Notes: generated by a model not told the origin, from the letters alone. A stretch of DNA of 52,056 nucleotides from Flectobacillus sp049240685 (GCF_049240685.1 NZ_JBMLSD010000027.1:1-52056), one strand, 5' to 3'. Positions 1 to 8,071 are shown, counted from the stretch's first letter. Numbers and translations are program-made.

Positions 1-25
1 CTCATGAAGTAATAAAAACTTTTTT

Positions 26-55
26 GCCTAATGCTTACAGCTTACTGCCTAAAGC
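26..55. repeat. Heptad repeat patch (GCCTAAN type)
   Basis: Four consecutive 7-base units (GCCTAAT, GCTTACA, GCTTACT, GCCTAAA) followed by GCGTATTAAT. The same order of units and the same GCGTATTAAT end recur near 16206-16242. This is one patch of the dispersed heptad family described at 19047-19657. Confidence 0.7.
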
Positions 56-81
56 GTATTAATGCAACGTTATTTTGCATG

Positions 82-198
82 AAGTAAAAGGAAAGATTAA
101 ATTAATAGTATATCTGAGGCAAAATTTGACTAGAATCTTTTGATGATGATTGTCTTCAGATAACCAATATACTATTAACTACTAACGTTTTCCTACTT
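82..198. repeat. 117-bp imperfect palindrome, copy 1
   Basis: The two ends are inverted (AAGTAAAAGGAAA versus TTTCCTACTT). A perfect 11-base inverted pair, TAATAGTATAT at 103-113 and ATATACTATTA at 167-177, lies inside, and CTGAGGCAA is partly mirrored by TTGTCTTCAG. A diverged copy of the same length sits at 28437-28553 and a partial one at 29527-29605. It has no coding potential and looks like a short MITE-like or structured-RNA element. Confidence 0.7.
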
Positions 199-215
199 AA
201 TACTTAAGAATAAAT

Positions 216-263
216 AAAAAGGTCTTTATGAGAAACTTTATGTTTTTCACAAAGACCTTTTTT
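216..263. terminator. Rho-independent terminator hairpin, usable in both directions
   Basis: AAAAAGGTCTTT at 216-227 pairs with AAAGACCTTTTTT at 251-263, with further pairing inside the loop. The A-tract and T-tract would let it end transcription from either side. It probably closes a gene that lies left of the window. Confidence 0.65.
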
Positions 264-306
264 ACTTTAATAACCATTAAATAATTTTTTGATTAAAACT
301 TTTAAT

Positions 307-326
307 AATTGAGCGTTCACTCAATT
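307..326. promoter_or_regulatory. Palindromic operator, TetR-like
   Basis: AATTGAG at 307-313 and CTCAATT at 320-326 form a perfect 7-base inverted repeat around CGTTCA. The half-site (TTGAGTGA/TTGAGCG type) resembles operators bound by TetR/AcrR repressors. It lies about 100 bases upstream of the start at 423, where a promoter for that gene would be. The cognate regulator is not in the window. Confidence 0.45.
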
Positions 327-422
327 TCTTAGCATATATTCATAAGCAAAAGTACTAGCCTCATAAAAATTACTTCTTAAAATCAGTACTCGATCCCAAT
401 CATTAAATCAAATTTGAAGATT

Positions 423-2363
423 ATGTCTAAGTTATTATCTTATCTTCTTGCCCTCATTGGGGGACTCTGTCTTTACGACACATCTGCTCAAGATATCAGT
501 AAATATAAGTTTTTAGCTTATGGCGCATTACCTGCTTGGACGGGCGTTGCGGTAGACTGGAACCATACTGCCAAAGTGTACATTTATGACCCCAAAGAAA
601 CACGTGGTCATGCCGAATTTGTGAATAAAAAGTTGGGAAGAGCCATTACATTTAAGCAGTTCAAATCATTGACTTCTGCCTCAAAAACACGCCAATATCT
701 TCCATTTTTTGTATATGACCTCAGTGCCAAACCCTACACGGTATCAGGTAAAAAATACACCTATGCCCTACGGGTAGAAGATTATTCGTATGATGACAGT
801 CCAGCCTCGATGACAAGCGCAATACAGAAGTTGACCCAACTGATATCATCAACGTATAACCAGTTTAAGGGAAAACCATTAATTGTCTTAAATACACAAG
901 AAAAACATATTTTGAGCCATAAGACACTTGCCTCGCGCCTTCTCAAACATCAATTACAATCGGTAACAACTATGAGTCTCATTAAGCATTTTAATGGCTT
1001 CAAGGTAGAGGTTCTTAATGAAGTAGTAGCAGTAGGCCGATTGGTATATGTTAAAAATGAGAAAAATCTTAGCGAATTGAGTTCCAAAGATATTGCTATT
1101 TTTGAGCATATTCCTGAGAGAATACCGCCATTAGCTGGTATTATTACGCTCGAACCACAAACACCTCTTTCGCATGTAAACCTTTTAGCCAAAAATCGTA
1201 AAACACTCAATATTTCATTGACAAATCTTTCGGCTTGGCCAGAGTTAAAGGCCAAACTAGGCGAAATGGTTGAAATAAATCCGAAGTTTCAGAAATTGAT
1301 TATCAAAACTGTCAGTGCAGATTATGCATTTAAGTTTTGGCAAAAAAATCAACCTCAAAAAGTCGATATTCCTAACCCCGAGCTAACTTTCGAATCGACT
1401 GTTCCTTTGAATAAAAATTTCAAGCAATATCAAAAAGTTAACCTCATTGGTGCCAAAGCCAATAATTATGCACTAATTCATGAGCTTTTGGGAGAGGAAT
1501 ATGTTTTACCTGCTTATGCCGTTGGTTTTAAACCCTATATGGATTTGTTATCGCAAGGAGCCGATAAAGAAATCAATTTTTTTCTTAGTAAAAAAAGTAC
1601 TTTAAATAAGGCTGAAAAACAAAAAGCGCTAGCTCGGATTAGAAGTGTAATTAGCAAAAGTACACCAAGTGCTGCCATGCTCGAATCTCTGCGCGGGGTA
1701 TTGAATAAGTATTTTGCAGGAAAAAAAGTAAAGCTTCGTAGTTCTACCAATTGTGAAGATTTACCCCAATTCAATGGCGCTGGATTATATACTTCCAAAG
1801 GGTTTAATGTAGCAGATAACGATAAAGTTTTAGCCGAAAAAATCACCAAAGTTTATGCTTCCTTGTGGAATGATGAAGCATTTGAGGAACGAGAATATTT
1901 TGGGATAGACCACAAAAAAGTAGCAATGGCAATTTTGGTCAGTCCAGCCTTCGTGGATGAATATGCCAATGGTGTAATTTTGGTTACACCACACGAAAAT
2001 AGTGGAAATGTGGATGTGTTAGTCAATACCCAACCAGGCGAAAATGAAGTAGCAAATCCGAAGAAAAATGATAAACCAGAGGCTTTCCTTGTAGGACAAA
2101 ATGGTGTAGTTAGTTCAGTAAAAAGTCATTCAAATCTCGGTAAGGTATTTATCGGAAATGAACAAGTTGCTGCATTGCTAAAAGTCTTGAGAATCAATGC
2201 CATCAAAGTACACCAAGCCCTAATGAATCGTCAGAAAGAATCGGGCGATAAGCAGCTTTACAGTACCGATATCGAATTTAAAGTGGTAAAAAATGCCGAT
2301 AGCCAATATTTCCTGTATTTCAAACAGGCTCGATTATTACGTAATCATATTTTGCCTGAGTAA
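423..2363 (+). CDS. Exported PEP/pyruvate-binding (dikinase-like) protein
   Basis: The 646-residue product has two domains of the phosphotransfer family of PEP synthase, pyruvate phosphate dikinase and glucan water dikinase. A swivelling phosphohistidine-type domain comes first, with the TPLSHVN motif placing the likely phospho-histidine at His251. An ATP-grasp domain follows, with the LRSSTNCEDLPQFNGAG signature near residues 437-453. This order matches glucan water dikinase rather than classical PEP synthase. The first 25 residues form a typical signal peptide ending in SAQ, so the enzyme fold appears to be exported, which is odd for an ATP-using enzyme. ATG 423 is chosen over an in-frame TTG at 414. 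It stands alone, with a TetR-like palindrome upstream and a bidirectional terminator downstream. Substrate unknown. Confidence 0.75.
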   Translation: MSKLLSYLLALIGGLCLYDTSAQDISKYKFLAYGALPAWTGVAVDWNHTAKVYIYDPKETRGHAEFVNKKLGRAITFKQFKSLTSASKTRQYLPFFVYDLSAKPYTVSGKKYTYALRVEDYSYDDSPASMTSAIQKLTQLISSTYNQFKGKPLIVLNTQEKHILSHKTLASRLLKHQLQSVTTMSLIKHFNGFKVEVLNEVVAVGRLVYVKNEKNLSELSSKDIAIFEHIPERIPPLAGIITLEPQTPLSHVNLLAKNRKTLNISLTNLSAWPELKAKLGEMVEINPKFQKLIIKTVSADYAFKFWQKNQPQKVDIPNPELTFESTVPLNKNFKQYQKVNLIGAKANNYALIHELLGEEYVLPAYAVGFKPYMDLLSQGADKEINFFLSKKSTLNKAEKQKALARIRSVISKSTPSAAMLESLRGVLNKYFAGKKVKLRSSTNCEDLPQFNGAGLYTSKGFNVADNDKVLAEKITKVYASLWNDEAFEEREYFGIDHKKVAMAILVSPAFVDEYANGVILVTPHENSGNVDVLVNTQPGENEVANPKKNDKPEAFLVGQNGVVSSVKSHSNLGKVFIGNEQVAALLKVLRINAIKVHQALMNRQKESGDKQLYSTDIEFKVVKNADSQYFLYFKQARLLRNHILPE

Positions 2364-2373
2364 GGTATGTTAT

Positions 2374-2534
2374 ATTTCACTCGTAGAGACGCAATGATTG
2401 CGTCTCAAACCAAGTGAAATCTAGCATGATAGCATCAAAAAAGCGGTCAGAAAATATTTTTCTGACCGCTTTTTTGATGGATTTTATGTTGGACTTGGCT
2501 TTAGACATAAAGTTTACGTCTCGACAAGTGAAAT
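2374..2534. repeat. 161-bp palindromic element with central terminator, copy A
   Basis: The two halves align almost without gaps as reverse complements. Outer arms are ATTTCACT (2374-2381) and AGTGAAAT (2527-2534), then GAGACG and CGTCTC, then CCAAGT-type and CATCAAAAAAG arms. The centre is the terminator at 2433-2479. The left half is shared with 6816-6882 and the right half with 48422-48476. It lies between convergent genes. Confidence 0.8.
2433..2479. terminator. Bidirectional terminator between the dikinase-like gene and aspS
   Basis: Perfect 47-base hairpin: CATCAAAAAAGCGGTCAGAA pairs with TTCTGACCGCTTTTTTGATG. A- and T-tracts flank the GC-rich stem, so it can serve both convergent genes. 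Confidence 0.9.
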
Positions 2535-2553
2535 TTCAATAATCAATCAAACC

Positions 2554-4317
2554 CTAAACGATAGTTTTGATTTTTAACTCATCCAATTGTTTTGCATCAA
2601 TCGTAGATGGTGAGTCAATCATTACATCGCGTCCTGAGTTGTTTTTCGGGAAAGCAATAAAGTCACGAATTGAGTCAGAACCACCAAATAATGAGCAAAG
2701 ACGGTCGAAACCAAAGGCCAAACCACCGTGAGGAGGAGCGCCGTATTCGAAGGCATCCATCAAGAAACCAAACTGGTGTTTTGCTTCCTCGTCAGAGAAT
2801 CCAAGTGTTTCAAACATTTTAGCTTGAAGGTCTTTTTGGAAAATACGAATAGAACCACCACCAACTTCGACACCGTTGATAACCATATCGTAAGCATTGG
2901 CACGAATTTTACCTAAATCACCTGATTTCAAGAATTCGATATCTTCTGGCTTAGGAGACGTGAATGGGTGGTGCATGGCAAACCAACGATTTTCCTCTTC
3001 GCTATGCTCCAACAATGGGAAGTCAACAACCCAGTGTACCGAGTATTCGTTAGGATTACGCAAGCCCAAACGGTTACCCATTTCCAAACGCAATTCGTTT
3101 AATTGCTTTCTTGGTTTGTCGCCATCGCCACACAAAATCAACAATAAATCGCCTGGTTGTGCATTGGCTGCTTCAATCCATTTTTTCAAATCCTCTTCCG
3201 AATAGAATTTATCTACCGAAGATTTGATTGAACCGTCAGCATTGTAACGTACATAAATCAAGCCTTTAGCGCCGATTTGAGGACGTTTTACAAAATCCGT
3301 TAATTCGTCTACTTGCTTACGAGTGTATTCGGCGCAACCTTTTGCATTGATACCAACCACTACTGATGCAGCATCGAATACTGGGAAGTTTTTATCAGAA
3401 GTTAAATCAACTTCTTCGCTTTTCAACTCATAAAACTCCATACCAAAACGAATATCTGGTTTGTCAGAACCATAATATTTCATGGCATGAGCATACGTCA
3501 TACGAGGAATTTCGTTGATTTCAAGCCCTTTCAAGTTTTGGAATAATTGACGAATCAAACCTTCGAACATTTGAAGAATATCTTCTTGCTCGATAAATGA
3601 CATTTCGCAGTCGATTTGAGTAAACTCAGGCTGACGGTCTGCACGTAAGTCTTCGTCACGGAAACATTTTACGATTTGGAAGTAACGGTCAAAACCCGAA
3701 ACCATCAAAAGCTGCTTAAATGTTTGTGGCGACTGAGGCAAAGCATAAAACTCACCTGGGTTCATACGTGAAGGAACTACAAAGTCACGCGCACCTTCTG
3801 GCGTAGATTTAATCAAAACAGGTGTTTCTACTTCGATAAATCCTTGCTTGTCGAGGTACGAGCGTACTTCTTGAGCCATTTTATGACGCAAAATCAAGTT
3901 CTGGCGAACAGGATTACGACGTAAATCTAGGTAACGATATTTCATACGAATATCATCGCCACCATCTGTTTCATCTTCAATTAAGAATGGAGGAAGTTTG
4001 GCAGGGTTCAAAATGCTTAACTCTGTTACCTTCACTTCAATATCTCCAGTAGGTAATTTATCATTTTTTGAAAGACGCTCAACTACAGTTCCTGTCACCG
4101 AAATCACAAATTCACGTCCAAGCGAACGAGCAGTTTCGATAGCTTCTTTTGGCGTTTTACCCTCTTCCAACATCAATTGGGTAATACCATAGCGGTCACG
4201 GAGGTCAATCCAAATCATACCACCTTTGTCGCGAGTACGTTGTACCCATCCACAAAGCGTTACGATTTCATTTACGTTAGCGATACGAAGTTCGCCGTTG
4301 TTATGAGTTCTTAACAT
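2554..4317 (-). CDS. aspS: Aspartate--tRNA ligase
   Basis: Charges tRNA-Asp with aspartate in the cytoplasm. The 587-residue length matches bacterial-type AspRS with the GAD insertion. The N-terminal OB-fold anticodon-binding domain occupies about residues 1-110. Class II motif 2 (FRDEDLRADRQPEFTQ) lies near residue 220 and motif 3 (GGLAFGFDRL) near residue 530. The start MLRTHNNGELR is the usual N-terminus. A promoter and two GGAC-N6-GTCC palindromes lie in the upstream gap, so the leader may carry regulation. It converges on the exported dikinase-like gene. Confidence 0.97.
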   Translation of the reverse strand: MLRTHNNGELRIANVNEIVTLCGWVQRTRDKGGMIWIDLRDRYGITQLMLEEGKTPKEAIETARSLGREFVISVTGTVVERLSKNDKLPTGDIEVKVTELSILNPAKLPPFLIEDETDGGDDIRMKYRYLDLRRNPVRQNLILRHKMAQEVRSYLDKQGFIEVETPVLIKSTPEGARDFVVPSRMNPGEFYALPQSPQTFKQLLMVSGFDRYFQIVKCFRDEDLRADRQPEFTQIDCEMSFIEQEDILQMFEGLIRQLFQNLKGLEINEIPRMTYAHAMKYYGSDKPDIRFGMEFYELKSEEVDLTSDKNFPVFDAASVVVGINAKGCAEYTRKQVDELTDFVKRPQIGAKGLIYVRYNADGSIKSSVDKFYSEEDLKKWIEAANAQPGDLLLILCGDGDKPRKQLNELRLEMGNRLGLRNPNEYSVHWVVDFPLLEHSEEENRWFAMHHPFTSPKPEDIEFLKSGDLGKIRANAYDMVINGVEVGGGSIRIFQKDLQAKMFETLGFSDEEAKHQFGFLMDAFEYGAPPHGGLAFGFDRLCSLFGGSDSIRDFIAFPKNNSGRDVMIDSPSTIDAKQLDELKIKTIV

Positions 4318-4330
4318 AAGTTTTTGATAC

Positions 4331-4390
4331 GGACGGTATTGTCCGTCTATGTAATCTCTTATTTATGAAAAAATATGGACATACCTGTCC
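4331..4390. promoter_or_regulatory. Two GGAC-N6-GTCC palindromes in the aspS leader
   Basis: GGAC-GGTATT-GTCC at 4331-4344 and GGAC-ATACCT-GTCC at 4377-4390, centres 46 bases apart, both between the predicted aspS promoter and its start codon. They may be protein-binding sites or small RNA hairpins in the leader. The first extends to ACGGAC/GTCCGT. Confidence 0.4.
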
Positions 4391-4405
4391 GAGCTAAATA
4401 ATTCG

Positions 4406-4438
4406 CAAAATTACAGAATTTGTAGGGTGTCACCCAAA
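4406..4438 (-). promoter_or_regulatory. aspS promoter (Bacteroidota sigma-A type)
   Basis: Read on the minus strand, TTTG (4435-4438) is followed after 21 bases by TAATTTTG (4406-4413), matching the TTTG-N19-21-TAnnTTTG consensus of this phylum. It predicts a leader of about 80 bases. Confidence 0.55.
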
Positions 4439-4685
4439 AGAATTTAAAATCTATTTGAGTAGAATCTGTAACTTTCTTTAGGATTTGTAAAAAAATGCCA
4501 AGAAAGAAGAGCCTTCTCGCAAGTATTTGTAGGGTCCGAGGTATTGTCTTTTTATTTTTTATGGAAAAAAATCATATTTAAGAAAAAAGAACAAGGACGT
4601 ATAAACCTCAAACATTCCTACTTATCAATAGTTTCATTAGTGAGGAAAAGGTGATATTTGAAGAGAAAATCCTAACAAAAAAAGA
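4439..4685. other. Divergent gap upstream of the carotenoid desaturase
   Basis: AT-rich spacer between aspS (minus) and the desaturase (plus). I see no clear plus-strand promoter of the phylum's consensus, no RNA gene and no ORF with coding character in it. Confidence 0.4.
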
Positions 4686-6158
4686 ATGAAAAAAGTCGCA
4701 ATTATAGGAGCAGGTATAGCAGGAATTGCTTCGGCTATTCGATTGGCACACAAAGGATATGCCGTAGAAGTGTTTGAAGCAAACGAATATGCAGGTGGAA
4801 AACTTAGTAGTTTTGAGCAAAATGGCTACCGATTTGATGCAGGGCCATCGCTATTTACCTTGCCACATTTGGTAGAAGAACTATTCCAGTTAGTAGGGAA
4901 AAAAGCGTCTGATTTTTTTGAATATGAGCGACTATCTACGATTTGTCATTATTTCTGGGAAGACGGAACTCGACTAAATGCATACGCTGAACCTCCCAAA
5001 TTTGCACAAGAAGTGGAAAAGGTTCTGGGTATTTCGGCAGCGAAAGTAGAAGAGTTTTTAAAAGATAGTGCATTCAAATATGAAGTCTTGGACGGGTTGT
5101 TCCTGCAAGATTCTTTACACAAGTTATCCACATGGACTTCAAAAAAAGCCCTACGAGGATACCTCAATCTTCCTAAACTTGGCATTTTTGGAACGATGAA
5201 TCATGCCAACGAAAAGTATTTTCAACATCCCAAATTGGTACAACTTTTCAATAGATATGCAACCTACAATGGTTCAGATCCCTATCAAACTCCTGCAACA
5301 TTGAATATTATTCCCCATTTGGAATATAATGTGGGTGCTTTTTTTCCAAAAAAAGGAATGGTCGATATTACCAATGTACTTGTCGATTTGGCAAAATCAA
5401 TTGGAGTTAAATTCCATTTTCAACATCGAGTAAAAGAAATTCTTACCCAAAATCAGCAAATAAAAGGGATTCGTGTTGTATCTCAAGAGAGAGAAGAGCA
5501 AGAGCTCTTCTTCGATAAGGTGGTTTCTAATATGGATGTTACCCATACCTATCGCAAATTATTACCACAATTGCCTCATCCTGATAAACTGTTAAATCAA
5601 CCCAAATCTAGCTCAGGTGTAATTTTTTATTGGGGAGTAAAAAAGGCTTTTCCCGAATTAGGGCTTCATAACATTCTATTTAGCGATGATTACAGGGAGG
5701 AGTTTCGAGTGATGTTTGAGGATAAAAAGATTTTCAAGGACCCAACAGTTTATATCAATATTAGTTCCAAACATAAGCCAGACGACGCACCAGAGGGTTG
5801 CGAAAACTGGTTTGTACTTATCAATGCACCAGCCAACGAAGGACAAGATTGGGATAAATTGATTCAAGACCTGCGCCAGCAAGTCATCGATAAAGTATCT
5901 AGAGTTTTATCTTGTAACCTAGCATCTCTTATTGAAACGGAGGCTATTCTTGACCCAAGAAGTATTGAACTAAAAACATCTTCGGCACAAGGAGCCTTGT
6001 ATGGAAACTCGTCAAACAATAAATATGCGGCGTTTTTGAGGCATGCCAATTTTTCAAAAACTATCAAAGAATTATATTTTGTCGGAGGAAGCGTGCACCC
6101 AGGCGGAGGAATTCCTCTGGCCTTATCTTCGGCCAAAATCATGGCAAAGGAACTTTGA
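4686..6158 (+). CDS. Phytoene desaturase-family carotenoid oxidoreductase (CrtI/CrtD-like)
   Basis: FAD-dependent desaturase or isomerase of the CrtI superfamily, acting on carotenoids at the membrane. The N-terminal Rossmann motif VAIIGAGIAGIASAIRLA is at residues 4-21, followed by VEVFEANEYAGGKL. The C-terminus carries the family signature GGSVHPGGGIPLALSSA near residues 467-483. The length of 490 is normal. No other carotenoid gene (crtB, crtY, crtZ) is adjacent, so this may be a solitary crtD-type 1-hydroxycarotenoid 3,4-desaturase rather than the main crtI. The sequence does not decide between them. Start MKKVAIIGAG is clear. DUF4293 follows 95 bases later. Confidence 0.85.
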   Translation: MKKVAIIGAGIAGIASAIRLAHKGYAVEVFEANEYAGGKLSSFEQNGYRFDAGPSLFTLPHLVEELFQLVGKKASDFFEYERLSTICHYFWEDGTRLNAYAEPPKFAQEVEKVLGISAAKVEEFLKDSAFKYEVLDGLFLQDSLHKLSTWTSKKALRGYLNLPKLGIFGTMNHANEKYFQHPKLVQLFNRYATYNGSDPYQTPATLNIIPHLEYNVGAFFPKKGMVDITNVLVDLAKSIGVKFHFQHRVKEILTQNQQIKGIRVVSQEREEQELFFDKVVSNMDVTHTYRKLLPQLPHPDKLLNQPKSSSGVIFYWGVKKAFPELGLHNILFSDDYREEFRVMFEDKKIFKDPTVYINISSKHKPDDAPEGCENWFVLINAPANEGQDWDKLIQDLRQQVIDKVSRVLSCNLASLIETEAILDPRSIELKTSSAQGALYGNSSNNKYAAFLRHANFSKTIKELYFVGGSVHPGGGIPLALSSAKIMAKEL

Positions 6159-6253
6159 AATACCTACTTGTTTACTTAGTTAAAGTTTCGGAACTTTGCC
6201 CAATCAAAACAAAACCTTTAGGTTTTTGAAAAACAAGATTTAGCTATAACAAA

Positions 6254-6727
6254 ATGATTCAACGTACACAAAGTCTTTTATTGGCATTAGTAGTAATTGC
6301 CATGGGAGTTGTAATTAGTAGCCCAATTTGGGAAAAAAGTAGTGCTGCACTCAATCAGAAAGTCGTATTGACAGCCAAAGCTTTGGAGCATACACAAGGC
6401 GCGACCACCGTAAGCTCAAGCACGATTTATATTGCAATTTTGGCTGGATTAGCAGCGCTTATTGCAGCATTTTCTATATCTCAGTACAAGAAAAGAGTCT
6501 TACAAATGTCACTAGGCGCTTTAAACTCGGCTATTTTGGCGGGTGTATTAGGCGCTAGTTTTTTCAATGTTTTCAAAGGAGGTATCCCACTTTTCGAACC
6601 AGAAAACCAAGGTAATTATGCTTTAGGTTTTTATGCTGGCGTAGTTGCTCTACTAGCGAATATGATTGCCAATCGTCTAATTCGCCGCGACGAAATGCTA
6701 GTGCGCTCAGCAGATAGAATGAGATAG
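6254..6727 (+). CDS. DUF4293 family four-helix membrane protein
   Basis: A 157-residue membrane protein with four predicted helices (about 7-24, 54-75, 83-103 and 120-142). The start MIQRTQSLLL and the basic tail with RLIRRDEMLVRSADRMR are typical of DUF4293 proteins, which occur widely in Bacteroidota and have no assigned function. It is downstream of the desaturase in the same direction and converges on kpsF. A palindromic terminator element follows. Confidence 0.8.
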   Translation: MIQRTQSLLLALVVIAMGVVISSPIWEKSSAALNQKVVLTAKALEHTQGATTVSSSTIYIAILAGLAALIAAFSISQYKKRVLQMSLGALNSAILAGVLGASFFNVFKGGIPLFEPENQGNYALGFYAGVVALLANMIANRLIRRDEMLVRSADRMR

Positions 6728-6732
6728 TTGTA

Positions 6733-6767
6733 AGTGTGGAGTTTAGAGTGTAGAGTGCTGAGTTTTT
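6733..6767. repeat. AGT-type heptad repeat, five units
   Basis: Five 7-base units in register: AGTGTGG, AGTTTAG, AGTGTAG, AGTGCTG, AGTTTTT. The sequence differs from the GCC/GGC heptads but has the same period, directly after the DUF4293 stop codon. Confidence 0.65.
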
Positions 6768-6815
6768 AAAATAAATGAACGCTATATTATGATAAATCTT
6801 ATTTGGTGATGGTCA

Positions 6816-6920
6816 GTAGAGACGCAATGCTTGCGTCTCAATGCTTGCGTCTCAAACCAAGCAAATCTAGCATGATAGCCTCAAAAAAGGGGTCGGGAAA
6901 TATATTCCGACCCCTTTTTT
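6816..6920. repeat. Palindromic terminator element, copy B (left half plus hairpin)
   Basis: GTAGAGACGCAATG...CTCAAACCAAG...ATCTAGCATGATAGC matches the left half of the 2374-2534 element. The right half is missing or too diverged to see. A 14-base unit, ATGCTTGCGTCTCA, is tandemly duplicated at 6827-6840 and 6841-6854. It again lies between convergent genes. Confidence 0.75.
6883..6920. terminator. Bidirectional terminator between DUF4293 and kpsF
   Basis: AAAAAAGGGGTCGG pairs with CCGACCCCTTTTTT around a short AT loop. It differs from the 2433 and 48382 hairpins in the middle of the stem, with matching changes on both sides (GGGGTCGG/CCGACCCC versus GCGGTCAG/CTGACCGC). That is compensatory covariation. 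Confidence 0.9.
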
Positions 6921-7070
6921 ATGAAAATTATCGAGGATAATCCCAATCTTACAATTTGGGATGACACATGTTTTTGATGAATGATTTGATGATAAGTCTA
7001 ATTTCAAAGTTTGGAATGACTCAGATTTATCTCGAAAAAGATAACAAGAAATCTTTTACATCCACTCTTT

Positions 7071-7098
7071 GCCTAGTGCCTGTTGCCTGACCCCTAAC
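7071..7098. repeat. Heptad repeat patch next to the kpsF stop
   Basis: GCCTAGT, GCCTGTT, GCCTGAC and CCCTAAC in 7-base register, preceded by ACTCTTT. The same ACTCTTTGCCTAGTGCC string occurs at 19590-19604. Confidence 0.65.
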
Positions 7099-7102
7099 AG
7101 AA

Positions 7103-8071
7103 TTAAACCAGCCCCTCCTTCAACAAATCATGCAAGTGCACAAAACCGATAGGTTTTTGATTTTCTAGTACGACTAAAGAAGTGATATTTTTCGCCTGCA
7201 TAACTTGAAGCGCTTCGGTAGCGTAAGCATCAGGTTCGATGGTTTTGGGGTTGGCAGTCATAATATCCTTCGCTTCCAAACCTGTCAAAACCTCATGTTT
7301 ATTCAACATTCTACGAACGTCACCATCGGTAATAATACCCGCCAAAGTACCGTCTGCATTGACAACGGCAGTTGCCCCCAATCGTTTTGAGCTGATTTCG
7401 ACAATAGCATCTTTGATAGACGTATTGAATTGCACAATCGGCAAGTCATGATTTGGATAAATATCACTTACTTTCAAGTATAATTTTTTACCTAAAGCAC
7501 CACCAGGGTGGTATTTTGCAAAGTCGGTACTACTAAAACCACGACATTCTAATAGGCATACCGCCAAGGCGTCCCCTAGCGCAAGTGCTACCGTTGTACT
7601 AGTAGTAGGTGCTAGGTTGAGCAAATCGGCCTCACGTTCGGCTAAAGCATGCAAAATAAAATCAGCATTTTTTCCTAAATATGACTGAGGATTTGAAACC
7701 ATCGCGATGAGTTTCACCCCTGTACGCTTAATTAGCGGCACAAGCACCTTGATTTCGGGCGTATCACCCGATTTGGAAATACACATTACGGAATCTCCCT
7801 CCTGAATCATACCAAGGTCGCCATGAATAGCGTCAGCAGCATGCATAAATAAAGCTGGCGTACCTGTCGAATTAAGCGTTGCAACGATTTTTTGAGCAAT
7901 GATTGCAGATTTACCAATACCTGTAATCACAAAGCGACCGCGACTGTTAAGTAAGTGATTTACACATGATTCAAAATCTGAATCAATTTTATCAATAATT
8001 TTTTGTATCGCTTCGGCTTCTTCCTGCAAAACTTTTTTTGCTGTTGATTGAATATTTTTTACTAATTTCAA
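7103..8071 (-). CDS. kpsF: Arabinose-5-phosphate isomerase, KpsF/GutQ (KdsD) family
   Basis: Interconverts ribulose-5-phosphate and arabinose-5-phosphate, the first committed step to KDO for lipopolysaccharide. The SIS sugar-isomerase domain (about residues 35-170) carries GIGKSA near residue 51 and STTVALALGDALA near 158. The conserved FAKYHPGGALGKKL linker leads to two CBS domains (about 205-322). Length 322 is standard. It is divergent from recQ with 127 bases between them. A minus-strand TATCTTTG at 8117-8124 fits the -7 element, but no good -33 element was found at the right distance. No other KDO gene is nearby. Confidence 0.93.
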   Translation of the reverse strand: MKLVKNIQSTAKKVLQEEAEAIQKIIDKIDSDFESCVNHLLNSRGRFVITGIGKSAIIAQKIVATLNSTGTPALFMHAADAIHGDLGMIQEGDSVMCISKSGDTPEIKVLVPLIKRTGVKLIAMVSNPQSYLGKNADFILHALAEREADLLNLAPTTSTTVALALGDALAVCLLECRGFSSTDFAKYHPGGALGKKLYLKVSDIYPNHDLPIVQFNTSIKDAIVEISSKRLGATAVVNADGTLAGIITDGDVRRMLNKHEVLTGLEAKDIMTANPKTIEPDAYATEALQVMQAKNITSLVVLENQKPIGFVHLHDLLKEGLV

